Of a DNA stretch of 8,214 nt, positions 1 to 6,028 are shown piece after piece. Position 1 is the stretch's first letter. The number at the start of each line of letters is the position of its first letter. The stretch is from Pseudomonadota bacterium. GTDB taxonomy: Bacteria > Pseudomonadota > Gammaproteobacteria > Burkholderiales > Burkholderiaceae_C. The translations under genes and the position numbers were made by a program. The notes beneath the pieces are model-generated. The model worked only from the letters and a program-made list of their open reading frames with translations, had not been told where the DNA came from and did no database searches. The stretch spans positions 1-8,214 of the forward strand of contig JAEXBL010000374.1 in NCBI GenBank assembly GCA_023394015.1. The letters are read 5' to 3'.

Positions 1-595
1 GTGGTCGGTCGATCTGGCCGACGCCGCGCCCGTGGCCGCGCGCCTGGCCGACTGGCTGGCGCAGCAAGCCGGCGCCGACTGGGCCAGCGCCACGCTGATC
101 AACAACGCCGGCGTCATCCCCGCCATCGGGCCGCTGCGCGATGCCGACCCGGCCGACCTGGCCAACGCCCTGCGCGTGGGGCTGGAAGCGCCGATGCAGC
201 TCAGCGCCGCCTTCCTGGGCGCCACGCGCGACTGGCCGGGCGCGCGCCGGCTGCTCAACATCTCTTCCGGCCTGGGCCGGCGCGCCCTGGCCTCGCAGGC
301 CGGCTACTGCGCCGCCAAGGCCGGCATGGACCACTACACGCGCTGCGTGGCGCTGGACGAGGCGGCGCTGGCCAACGGCGCCAAGGTGTGCTCGCTGGCG
401 CCGGGCGTGATCGACACCGACATGCAGGTGCAACTGCGCGGCGCCGATGCGGCGGCCTTTCCCGGCCGCGACAGCTTTGAGCAACTGCACCGCGGTGGCC
501 AGCTCAGCAGCCCGCAGGATGCCGCGCGCCGCGTGCTGGCCTACCTGGCGCGGCCCGACTTTGGCGCCCAGCCGGTGGCCGACGTGCGCGACTGA
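1..595 (+). CDS. SDR-family NAD(P)-dependent oxidoreductase, C-terminal part (5' end outside window)
   Basis: The reading frame is open from the left edge (first full codon at base 2) to a TGA at 593-595, so the N-terminal part with the TGxxxG nucleotide-binding loop lies outside the window. Visible short-chain dehydrogenase signatures, in order, are the NNAG motif (bases 101-112), the catalytic serine region NISSG (257-271), the YxxxK pair in YCAAK (Tyr 305-307, Lys 317-319) and the LAPGVIDTDMQ segment after the active site. The tail, with a VIDTDMQ-type loop and a final region resembling GxxxDVRD, recalls the benzil/sepiapterin-reductase-like branch (YueD type). This places it in a carbonyl-reductase subgroup by inference only; the physiological substrate cannot be read. 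It converges on the leftward Ap4A phosphorylase gene with a 24-nt gap. The GTG at base 32 lies inside the fold and is not the true start. Confidence 0.9.
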   Translation, partial: WSVDLADAAPVAARLADWLAQQAGADWASATLINNAGVIPAIGPLRDADPADLANALRVGLEAPMQLSAAFLGATRDWPGARRLLNISSGLGRRALASQAGYCAAKAGMDHYTRCVALDEAALANGAKVCSLAPGVIDTDMQVQLRGADAAAFPGRDSFEQLHRGGQLSSPQDAARRVLAYLARPDFGAQPVADVRD

Positions 596-619
596 AGGCG
601 CGCGCCGATCAGGCCGGGG

Positions 620-1480
620 TCAGGTGCCCACGGCCGCCAACGCGGCCAGCGGCCCGGCCGCACGCACGCCGGCCAGCTTGTCGGCCTCTTGTGCGTAGAA
701 GCTGCCGCCAAAGGCCAGCGCGTTGACCGACACGCCCTCGAAATGCTCGCGGCTGCGCGGCACCAGCAGCAGCCAGCCGTCGCCAATCAGCAGGTTGGAA
801 GGCGGCAGCAGGCCGCCGGCGTCCGGCGCCAGGCCCAGCTGCTCCAGCGCCCGCGCATAGCCAGCGTGCAGGTGCTGGCCCGCGGCCTCGGGCGCCATGC
901 CCGGCGCCACGTCGACGCGCACGAACACGTGGCGCACGGCCAGTTGCGGGTGCTGCGCGGTGGCCAGCGGCGCGGCATCGGGCGGCAGGCCGGGCAGCCA
1001 CAGCGCCAGGCTGGCGTTGCCGTCGGCCTGCGGAATCCATTGCAGGTGCTTGTGGCGCTGGCTGGCACCGGCCGGCGCGCCGCCGTTGTGAAAGCCCAGG
1101 CCCCCCGCATCGACCAGCACGCGCGCCAGGGCGGCGAAGTCGCTGGCGTCCAGCGGCTCGAGCTGCTCGCGGAACGCGCGCGTGGCGATCACCAGATGCC
1201 GCTCGGAGACCGGAAACTTGTTCAGGATCGCCGTGTGCGCATCGCCCAGCGGGCCCACGGTGAGCGCCGGATCGGGCGAGGCGAAGGGGTTGAAGTTGGG
1301 GTCGCGCGGGCCGCCGGGAATCAGCGTGCGCTTGCCCGCCAGGGTCGACACCGAGCGCGCCAGAAAGCGCAGCCCGCCATCCACCAGCTCGGTCTGCTCG
1401 GTCACCAGGGGTTGCAGATCGCCCGAGGCCAGCGCGCTCTGCGCCCGCTCGTCCACCTGCCGCAGGAAATCGGTCGTCAT
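620..1480 (-). CDS. Ap4A phosphorylase / ATP adenylyltransferase (HIT-like, Apa1/2 type)
   Basis: The product is 286 aa and belongs to the ATP adenylyltransferase branch of the HIT superfamily. The family splits Ap4A with phosphate into ATP and ADP (reversible) through an AMP-histidine intermediate, in the cytoplasm. Supporting segments are the N-terminal NPFASPD...VG...HTAILNKFPV stretch (about residues 64-91), HLVIATRAF (about 95-103), and the catalytic GAxxGASQRHKHLQW region, where HxHxQ falls at about His143, His145 and Gln147. The C-terminal part (NLLIGDGWLLLVPRSREHFEG) matches the second conserved domain of the family. There are two in-frame ATGs: the one at 1486 has its Shine-Dalgarno GAGGAGG only 1 nt away, while the one at 1480 has 7 nt spacing, so 1480 is chosen. 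It lies 103 nt downstream of ppk2 on the same strand with no intrinsic terminator between, so cotranscription is likely. Confidence 0.87.
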   Translation of the reverse strand: MTTDFLRQVDERAQSALASGDLQPLVTEQTELVDGGLRFLARSVSTLAGKRTLIPGGPRDPNFNPFASPDPALTVGPLGDAHTAILNKFPVSERHLVIATRAFREQLEPLDASDFAALARVLVDAGGLGFHNGGAPAGASQRHKHLQWIPQADGNASLALWLPGLPPDAAPLATAQHPQLAVRHVFVRVDVAPGMAPEAAGQHLHAGYARALEQLGLAPDAGGLLPPSNLLIGDGWLLLVPRSREHFEGVSVNALAFGGSFYAQEADKLAGVRAAGPLAALAAVGT

Positions 1481-1487
1481 GCCCATG

Positions 1488-1494
1488 CCTCCTC
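1488..1494 (-). promoter_or_regulatory. Ribosome binding site deciding the Ap4A phosphorylase start
   Basis: Read on the minus strand this is GAGGAGG, a near-perfect anti-SD match. It lies 7 nt before the ATG at 1480 but only 1 nt before the in-frame ATG at 1486. The spacing favours the downstream ATG and a protein two residues shorter than the longest frame. Confidence 0.75.
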
Positions 1495-1513
1495 AATGGA
1501 ACAACGAATGGCC

Positions 1514-1540
1514 GCGGCGCCACATGGCCTGCGGCGCCGC
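1514..1540. repeat. Perfect 8-bp hairpin between ppk2 and the Ap4A phosphorylase gene
   Basis: GCGGCGCC (1514-1521) and GGCGCCGC (1533-1540) form a perfect stem around an 11-nt loop in the 103-nt spacer. No T-run follows on either strand, so it is not a standard intrinsic terminator. In a ppk2-led transcript it could be a processing or stability element that sets the ratio of the two products. Chance pairing in GC-rich DNA is also possible. Confidence 0.35.
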
Positions 1541-1583
1541 CCAAGGCATGGTACCCAAACCAGCGCAGCGGCTGCGTGGCGGC

Positions 1584-2489
1584 TCAATAGACCTGCGGCA
1601 CCATCATGCTGTCGGGCACCGGGTGGCGCACGTAGTCCTCGTGGCGCACGCGCGGGGGCAGCACGACTTCGGGACGCTCGACCTCCTCGTAGGGCAGTTG
1701 CGACAGCAGGTGCGTGATGCAGTTCAGCCGCGCCTTCTTCTTGTCGTCGGCCGGCACCACCCACCACGGCGCCTCGGGGATGTGGGTGCGCTGCAGCATG
1801 TCCTCCTTGGCCTTGGTGTAGTCCTCCCAGCGGCGGCGGCTTTCCAGGTCCATGGGGCTGAGCTTCCACTGCTTCAGCGGGTCGTGGATGCGGCCCAGAA
1901 AGCGCAGGTTCTGCTCCTCGTCGCTGATGCTGAACCAGTACTTGATCAGCACGATGCCGGAGCGCACCAGCATCTTCTCGAACTCGGGCACGGTGCGGAA
2001 GAACTCCTCCAGCTCGTGGGGCGTGCAAAAGCCCATCACCCGCTCGACGCCGGCGCGGTTGTACCAACTGCGGTCGAACAGCACCAGCTCGCCGCCGGCC
2101 GGCAGGTGCGGCACGTAGCGCTGGAAGTACCACTGCGTCTTCTCGCGGGCGTTGGGCGCCGGCAGCGCCACCACCCGGCACACGCGCGGGTTCAGCCGCT
2201 GGGTGATGCGCTTGATCACGCCGCCCTTGCCGGCGGCGTCGCGCCCCTCGAACACGATCACCACCTTGCGCTTGGTGGTGGCCACCCAGTCCTGCAGCTT
2301 GCCCAGCTCGCCCTGCAGGCGGAACAGTTCGCGGAAATAGCGGCGCCGCGCGCTCTGGTAGGCGCTGGAATCGGTCATCACGCCGGCCACGGCGTCGATG
2401 TTGCGGTCTTCCAGCTCCATCTCCAGCTCTTCGTCGTAGCCGTCCAGCAGCTCGCCGCGCAGGCGGCGGATCATCTCTTCTTCGCTCAC
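1584..2489 (-). CDS. ppk2: Polyphosphate kinase 2, class I (polyP:NDP phosphotransferase)
   Basis: The 301-aa product has the usual length of a one-domain PPK2. This family transfers phosphate from inorganic polyphosphate to nucleoside diphosphates, mainly making ATP or GTP, in the cytoplasm. The P-loop (Walker A) is EGRDAAGKGG at residues 81-90, preceded by the strand VVIVF. Walker B is LVLFDRSWYNRAGVER at 135-150. The helical lid region follows (about 189-232, with FLGRIHDPLKQWKLSPMD), then the conserved TKAKEDML and TxxPEAPWW...DDKKKARLN segments. The N-terminal 60 residues are acidic and helical (DGYDEELEMELEDR). SWYNRAGVE fits class I rather than the class III NMP/NDP kinases. The start is GTG at 2487-2489, with GGGGGGAA 7 nt upstream; the ATG at codon 6 has no well-spaced RBS. 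A Pho-box-like promoter lies just upstream and the Ap4A phosphorylase gene follows. No key motif is missing. Confidence 0.95.
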   Translation of the reverse strand: MSEEEMIRRLRGELLDGYDEELEMELEDRNIDAVAGVMTDSSAYQSARRRYFRELFRLQGELGKLQDWVATTKRKVVIVFEGRDAAGKGGVIKRITQRLNPRVCRVVALPAPNAREKTQWYFQRYVPHLPAGGELVLFDRSWYNRAGVERVMGFCTPHELEEFFRTVPEFEKMLVRSGIVLIKYWFSISDEEQNLRFLGRIHDPLKQWKLSPMDLESRRRWEDYTKAKEDMLQRTHIPEAPWWVVPADDKKKARLNCITHLLSQLPYEEVERPEVVLPPRVRHEDYVRHPVPDSMMVPQVY

Positions 2490-2524
2490 TTGGGTGTTCC
2501 CCCCGCGGTTCTTCGCAGCCCGGC

Positions 2525-2558
2525 ACGATAGCCGGGTTGCGTGACGGTTTCGTGACTG
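2525..2558 (-). promoter_or_regulatory. Candidate PhoB-dependent promoter of ppk2 (Pho box plus -10)
   Basis: On the minus strand, 2558 to 2541 reads CAGTCACGAAACCGTCAC. Compared with the E. coli Pho-box consensus (two CTGTCAY heptads separated by 4 A/T-rich bases) it matches about 14 of 18 positions, with both GTCA cores intact and exactly 11 bp apart. It is followed by 10 nt and then TATCGT (2530-2525), a 4/6 match to a sigma-70 -10. This is the same box-to-minus-10 spacing as I recall for E. coli phoA. Transcription would start near 2518, giving a leader of about 30 nt with the SD in place. The -10 lies in the loop of a 6-bp GC hairpin (CCCGGC/GCCGGG, 2519-2536). The sequence layout is seen directly; PhoB control is inferred. 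Confidence 0.5.
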
Positions 2559-2664
2559 TCACAGTCGGCGCCGCGCTGCCAGCGCGCCCGCGGCCGGATG
2601 GCGGCATACTTGCAGGGTTCGCCTTTCGATATCCCACCCTCAAAGCAAACAGGAGAAACCAGTC

Positions 2665-3849
2665 ATGGCTCGTGAAGTCGTCGTCGTCAGCGGTGTGCGC
2701 ACCGCCATCGGAACCTTTGGCGGCAGCCTGAAGGACATCCCGCCCGTCGATCTGGGCGCCACCGTGGTCAAGGAAGTGCTGGCCCGCGCTTCGGTCGAAG
2801 GCCAGGACGTCGGCCACGTGGTGTTCGGCCACGTGGTCAACACCGAACCGCGCGACATGTACCTGTCCCGCATGGCGGCCATCAACGGCGGCTGCCCCAA
2901 GGAGACGCCGGCCATGAACGTCAACCGCCTGTGCGGCTCGGGCCTGCAGGCCATCGTCAGCGCCAGCCAGGGCATTCTGCTGGGCGACTACGACATCGCC
3001 ATCGGCGGCGGCGCCGAGAACATGAGCCGCGCCCCCTACGCCAGCCTGAACACGCGCTGGGGCGCGCGCATGGGCGACACGCAGCTGGTCGACATGATGG
3101 TCGGTGCCCTGCACGACCCCTTCCACAAGATCCACATGGGCGTGACGGCCGAGAACGTGGCGGGCGAGCACGGCATCAGCCGCGAGGACCAGGACGCGCT
3201 GGCCCTGGAAAGCCACCAGCGCGCCGAACGGGCCTGGGCCGAGGGCCGCTTCAAGGACCAGATCGTCCCCGTCACCCTCAAGACCCGCAAGGGCGAGGTC
3301 GTCTTCGACAAGGACGAGCACTTCCGCGCCGGCGCCAAGCTGGAGGACTTCCAGAAGATGAAGCCGGTGTTCGTGAAGGAGAACGGCACCGTCACCGCCG
3401 CCAACGCCAGCGGCATCAACGACGCCGCCGCCGCCGTGCTGCTGATGGAAGCCGGCGTGGCCAAGGCCCGCGGCGCCAAGCCGCTGGCGCGCCTGGTGGG
3501 CTACGCGCACGCCGGCGTCGAGCCCAAGGTCATGGGCATCGGCCCCGTGCCGGCCACGCAGCAGCTGCTGAAGAAGCTGGGCATGACGATCGACCAGATG
3601 GACGTGATCGAGGCCAACGAGGCCTTTGCCGCCCAGGCCTGCGCCGTCACCAAGGGCCTGGGGGCCGATCCGGCCAAGGTCAACCCCAACGGCTCGGGCA
3701 TCTCGCTCGGCCACCCGATCGGCGCCACCGGCGCGCTGATCACCGTGAAGGCGCTGTACGAGCTGCAGCGCATCCAGGGCAAGTACGCGCTGGTGACGAT
3801 GTGCATCGGCGGCGGCCAGGGCATCGCGGCGATCTTCGAGCGCATGTGA
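2665..3849 (+). CDS. bktB: Beta-ketothiolase / acetyl-CoA C-acyltransferase, BktB type
   Basis: This 394-aa thiolase condenses or cleaves acyl-CoAs (acetyl-CoA plus acetyl- or propionyl-CoA to 3-ketoacyl-CoA) in the cytoplasm. It serves short-chain fatty-acid turnover or polyhydroxyalkanoate precursor supply. The catalytic set is complete: nucleophile Cys90 in NRLCGSGLQAI, NEAFA at 318-322, His350 in GISLGHPIGATGA, and Cys380 in TMCIGGGQG. Length and residue numbering agree with Cupriavidus necator BktB, and long blocks (REVVVVSGVRTAIGTFGGSLKD, GALHDPF, HMGVTAENVA, PVFVKENGTVTA) look nearly identical to it from memory. The ATG at 2665 has AGGAG 9 nt upstream. The gene is divergent from ppk2, sharing a 175-nt intergenic region, and ends before a strong terminator. 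No phaA, phaB or phaC is visible here, so a PHA role is possible but unproven. Confidence 0.95.
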   Translation: MAREVVVVSGVRTAIGTFGGSLKDIPPVDLGATVVKEVLARASVEGQDVGHVVFGHVVNTEPRDMYLSRMAAINGGCPKETPAMNVNRLCGSGLQAIVSASQGILLGDYDIAIGGGAENMSRAPYASLNTRWGARMGDTQLVDMMVGALHDPFHKIHMGVTAENVAGEHGISREDQDALALESHQRAERAWAEGRFKDQIVPVTLKTRKGEVVFDKDEHFRAGAKLEDFQKMKPVFVKENGTVTAANASGINDAAAAVLLMEAGVAKARGAKPLARLVGYAHAGVEPKVMGIGPVPATQQLLKKLGMTIDQMDVIEANEAFAAQACAVTKGLGADPAKVNPNGSGISLGHPIGATGALITVKALYELQRIQGKYALVTMCIGGGQGIAAIFERM

Positions 3850-3886
3850 TCGCCTGCCCCACGGGGCTACATTAAACGTAGCTTTC

Positions 3887-3919
3887 ACGCCCGCTGGACA
3901 AGCGCCAGCGGGCGTTTTA
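3887..3919 (+). terminator. Intrinsic terminator of bktB
   Basis: ACGCCCGCTGG (3887-3897) pairs perfectly with CCAGCGGGCGT (3905-3915) around a 7-nt loop and is followed by TTTAT. It starts 37 nt after the bktB stop. A weaker hairpin (GCTAC/GTAGC, 3866-3882) followed by TTT lies just upstream, so termination may be in two steps. Confidence 0.88.
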
Positions 3920-4004
3920 TGTTGCAACACTGCCCCAGCCGCCCCTTCCGCGCTGCTCGGTTAGGATGCAGCTTTCACCAATCTTTCACACACCTGTTTC
4001 GACG

Positions 4005-4967
4005 ATGTTGCGCAAACTCAGCTCCCTGCTCACCCTCGGCCTGATTGCCGTGTCTGCCCAGGCCCAGACCTATCCGGCCAAGTCGATCCGCATGGTGATT
4101 CCGTTTCCGCCCGGCGGCGGCACCGACATTCTGAGCCGGCTGGTGGCGCAAAAGCTCACCGAGGCCAAGCAGTGGACCATCGTGCCCGACAACAAGGCCG
4201 GGGCCGGCGGCACGCTGGGCATCACCGAGGCAGCGCGCGGCAAGCCCGACGGCTACGACATGGTGATGGGCCAGAAGGACAACCTGGTGGTCGGTCCCTG
4301 GCTGTACAAGAGCCTGCCCTGGAACCCGGTCAAGGACTTCACGCCCGTGGCCCACGTGGCCTGGTCGCCGGTGATCATCGCCACCAGCATCAACAGCCAA
4401 TACAAGACGCTGGCCGACGTGGTGGCCGCCGCCAGGGCCGCGCCCGACACCATCACCTACGGCTCGCCGGGCAACGGCACCACCATCCACCTGGCGGGCG
4501 CCCAGTTCGAGAAGGCGGCCGGCATCAAGCTGCGCCACGTGCCCTACAAGGGCTCCAACCCGGCGCTGATGGACGCGCTGGCCGGCAACGTGGACCTGCT
4601 GGTGTCGTCGGTGCCCTCGGCCATGGCGCAGGTCAAGGCCGGCAAGCTGCGCCCGCTGGCCGTCACCTCGGCCCAGCGCAGCACCTCGCTGCCCGAGGTG
4701 CCCACCGTGGCCGAAAGCGGCTACGCCGGCTTCGACATGAGCACCTGGTACGGCCTGCTGATGCCGGCCGGCACGCCCGCACCCATCGTGGCGCAAATGA
4801 ACGGCGCGGTGAACCAGCTGCTGGCCACGCCCGAACTGCAAAAGGCCATCCACGACCAAGGCGCCGAGCCGCTGGCGATGACGCCCGAGGCCTTTGCGCA
4901 GCAGCTGCAGCGCGACTACCAGGGCATGGAGAAGATCGTGCGCGATGCCGGCGTGAAGATCGAGTGA
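4005..4967 (+). CDS. Bug-family periplasmic substrate-binding protein (tripartite tricarboxylate transporter type)
   Basis: From the ATG at 4005 the product is 320 aa, typical of the family. It has a Sec signal peptide: basic LRK, hydrophobic core LSSLLTLGLIAVS, and cleavage after AQAQ before TYPAK. The mature protein opens with YPAKSIRMVIPFPPGGGTDILSR, the hallmark Bug ligand-loop region, followed by VPDNKAGAGGTLG, ITYGSPGNGTTIHLAG and KLRHVPYKGSNPALMDALAGNVDLL, all family-typical. Such proteins bind carboxylates or other small organic anions in the periplasm; the ligand cannot be read from sequence. An in-frame ATG at 3966 adds 13 residues before the signal peptide and gives an odd N-terminus, so 4005 is preferred, although neither has a strong SD. 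No TctA/TctB membrane partner is adjacent, which is usual for the expanded orphan Bug genes of Burkholderiales. It converges on the DsrE-like gene across a shared terminator. Confidence 0.93.
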   Translation: MLRKLSSLLTLGLIAVSAQAQTYPAKSIRMVIPFPPGGGTDILSRLVAQKLTEAKQWTIVPDNKAGAGGTLGITEAARGKPDGYDMVMGQKDNLVVGPWLYKSLPWNPVKDFTPVAHVAWSPVIIATSINSQYKTLADVVAAARAAPDTITYGSPGNGTTIHLAGAQFEKAAGIKLRHVPYKGSNPALMDALAGNVDLLVSSVPSAMAQVKAGKLRPLAVTSAQRSTSLPEVPTVAESGYAGFDMSTWYGLLMPAGTPAPIVAQMNGAVNQLLATPELQKAIHDQGAEPLAMTPEAFAQQLQRDYQGMEKIVRDAGVKIE

Positions 4968-4997
4968 TCGTCACCGCCCGTCCGGCACCCGCCAACC

Positions 4998-5035
4998 AAA
5001 AAGCGCCCCGCGGCCAAGCCGTGGGGCGCTTTTTT
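4998..5035. terminator. Bidirectional intrinsic terminator between convergent genes
   Basis: Left arm 4998-5014 and right arm 5018-5034 pair over 17 positions with one G-T wobble and a 3-nt CAA loop. The core is GCGCCCCGCGGC. An A-run flanks the left side and a T-run the right, so the hairpin has a U-tract in both directions. It lies 30 nt after the Bug gene stop and 31 nt after the DsrE-like gene stop, and can serve both. Confidence 0.9.
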
Positions 5036-5065
5036 CAATGCCGCGGCGCGGCTCGGGTCAGGACA

Positions 5066-5482
5066 TCAGAAAGCCAGGGTCTTGACGCCCGGCTTCAGCA
5101 GGTGCTGGGCCACGTCGGCCGGCTTGGCAGGGGTCACGCCGGGCAGCAGGTCGCCGGGCTGCTTGCCCTTGTTGGGCAGGTACAGCGCGCACACCTCGAC
5201 CTTGGCGCCGGCCTTGATCAGACCCTGCAGCATTTGCTGCGGCGTCACGTCGCGCGGCTTGAGCTTGGGGCTTTCTTCAGCCTCGGCCAGGGCGATGTCG
5301 CCGGCGGCGTCGCACAGCAGCACGCGCACCGGCGCTTTCTGCTCCAGCGCCTGGGTGGCCAGCACCAGGCCGGCGCCCTGGGCCATCACGCCGGGCGAGT
5401 GGATGGACACGAACAGTTCCTCGGCCTGGGCCGAAAGCGCGGCAGCGCCCAGCAGGGCGGCGGCCAGCACGATCTTCTTCAT
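5066..5482 (-). CDS. Periplasmic DsrE-like protein with signal peptide
   Basis: The 138-aa product has a clear Sec signal peptide (MKKIVLAAALLGAAALSAQA, cleavage about Ala20/Glu21), so it should act in the periplasm. The mature part alternates strands and helices as in the DsrE/DsrF-like fold: ELFVSIHSP, GAGLVLATQAL, PVRVLLCDAAGDIAL, the LKPRDVTPQQMLQGLIKAGAKVEVCALYLPN block, and a C-terminal GVTPAKPADVAQHLLKPGVKTLAF. Two cysteines remain, Cys57 (LLCD) and Cys98 (EVCALYLPN). Cys98 sits where DsrE-like proteins usually carry their reactive cysteine. Family members handle protein-bound sulfur in the cytoplasm; a periplasmic role in sulfur or thiol handling is inferred. The ATG is supported by AAGGAG 8 nt upstream. 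It lies downstream of DUF2892 on the same strand but 290 nt away, across a palindrome, so it probably has its own transcript. The family assignment is moderately sure. Confidence 0.78.
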   Translation of the reverse strand: MKKIVLAAALLGAAALSAQAEELFVSIHSPGVMAQGAGLVLATQALEQKAPVRVLLCDAAGDIALAEAEESPKLKPRDVTPQQMLQGLIKAGAKVEVCALYLPNKGKQPGDLLPGVTPAKPADVAQHLLKPGVKTLAF

Positions 5483-5524
5483 GGGAAAGACTCCTTCAAA
5501 CGAGAGAAAACAATGGACCAGCTT

Positions 5525-5546
5525 CCAGCCGCCCGACGGGGGCTGG
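5525..5546. repeat. Hairpin in the leader region of the DsrE-like gene
   Basis: CCAGCC (5525-5530) and GGCTGG (5541-5546) form a perfect stem that extends inward by three G-C pairs past one bulged G, leaving a 3-nt GAC loop. It lies 42 nt upstream of the DsrE-like start codon. On the minus strand it is followed about 12 nt later by TTGTTTT. It could be a leader structure or a weak terminator of transcripts arriving from DUF2892. Confidence 0.35.
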
Positions 5547-5612
5547 ACACACAGATCCGTTGGGATGGAAAGCGAAGCGCCCGCCGGGCGGCTGCGACCG
5601 CTTCAGTTATCC

Positions 5613-5737
5613 ATGACGGATGACCGCGCCCTGACGGGCGCATGACCAATGACAAAAGCCATCGGCCCGCACAGCGCCTTGTCATCTGTCATTGGTCATG
5701 GCGCGAAAGCGCCGGTCATCGAGCAAAGCGAAGTCAT
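5613..5737. repeat. Composite palindrome built on ATGAC/GTCAT units, non-coding
   Basis: ATGAC occurs at 5613, 5620, 5642 and 5649, and its complement GTCAT at 5681, 5688, 5695, 5715 and 5733. Many are spaced exactly 7 nt (5613/5620, 5642/5649, 5681/5688/5695). The core is a perfect 14-bp inverted repeat, CATGACCAATGACA (5641-5654) with its complement at 5687-5700. The symmetry continues outward: each arm has its own GC hairpin (GCGCCC-TGAC-GGGCGC at 5626-5641; GGCGC-GAAA-GCGCC at 5700-5713), then GATGACC on the left (5619-5625) and GGTCATC on the right (5714-5720). The two arms (36 and 34 nt) are therefore imperfect complements around a 32-nt centre. It occupies most of the 290-nt gap between DUF2892 and the DsrE-like gene, where I see no convincing gene. 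It could be a REP/MITE-like dispersed element, a transcript-stabilising structure or a protein-binding array. Confidence 0.8.
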
Positions 5738-5772
5738 GCGCCATCTCCATGGACGGCGCCGCCGCAGGCCGT

Positions 5773-5976
5773 TCAGGACTCGCGCTTGCTGTTGATCGGG
5801 CAGGTGTTCATGCCCAGCAGGGTGTAGGCCGGGCAGAAGCGGAACAGCCCGGTGGCCAGCGGGACCACGCCCAGCCAGCCCCACCAGCCCACGGTGCCCG
5901 TGGCGGCCAGGGCGATCAGCACCAGGCCGACCACGATGCGCAGGATGCGGTCGATGCCGCCGACGTTGAGTTTCAT
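5773..5976 (-). CDS. DUF2892 (YgaP-type transmembrane) inner-membrane protein
   Basis: This 67-aa protein begins MKLNVGGIDRILRIVVG, the standard opening of DUF2892, and has two membrane segments (about residues 11-27 and 31-47). The conserved FCPAYTLLGMNTCPI segment carries Cys48 and Cys59 near the second helix. The same domain is the membrane part of YgaP, where it is fused to a rhodanese, and it is often found as a stand-alone partner of rhodanese and sulfur-handling genes; its exact role is not known. The start ATG has AAGGAG 7 nt upstream. It follows the three-span membrane protein by 52 nt on the same strand and is probably cotranscribed with it and the upstream flavoprotein. Confidence 0.92.
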   Translation of the reverse strand: MKLNVGGIDRILRIVVGLVLIALAATGTVGWWGWLGVVPLATGLFRFCPAYTLLGMNTCPINSKRES

Positions 5977-6028
5977 GAAAGTACTCCTTTTGGTTGCAGG
6001 TTGAAGAATAACCGCACCCGCGCCCGCT

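Noticed and set aside
1182..2531. Plus-strand frame of about 449 codons opposite the Ap4A phosphorylase and ppk2
   Set aside because: Antisense shadow with repetitive low-complexity composition; both genes on the minus strand are well supported.
1477..3930. Very long minus-strand open frame (about 817 codons) across ppk2, its promoter region and the antisense of bktB
   Set aside because: Its translation is low-complexity and shows no domain, while ppk2 and bktB in other frames have complete catalytic motifs. Long antisense frames are expected at this GC content.
3966..4004. Upstream ATG for the Bug-family protein
   Set aside because: It would place 13 extra residues in front of a normal Sec signal peptide. 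The later ATG gives the usual family start, though neither has a clear SD, so this rests on protein features.
5681..5699. Three phased GTCAT heptads considered as a Pho box (one unit reads CTGTCAT)
   Set aside because: The units are 7 bp apart with no 4-bp spacer, whereas PhoB needs 11-bp spacing, and no suitably placed -10 follows. They are better explained by the palindrome.
5642..5827. Short plus-strand frame of 61 codons in the DsrE/DUF2892 gap
   Set aside because: It is created by the GTCAT palindrome (peptides like LVICHW come from the repeat) and runs antisense into DUF2892. No RBS or domain is seen.
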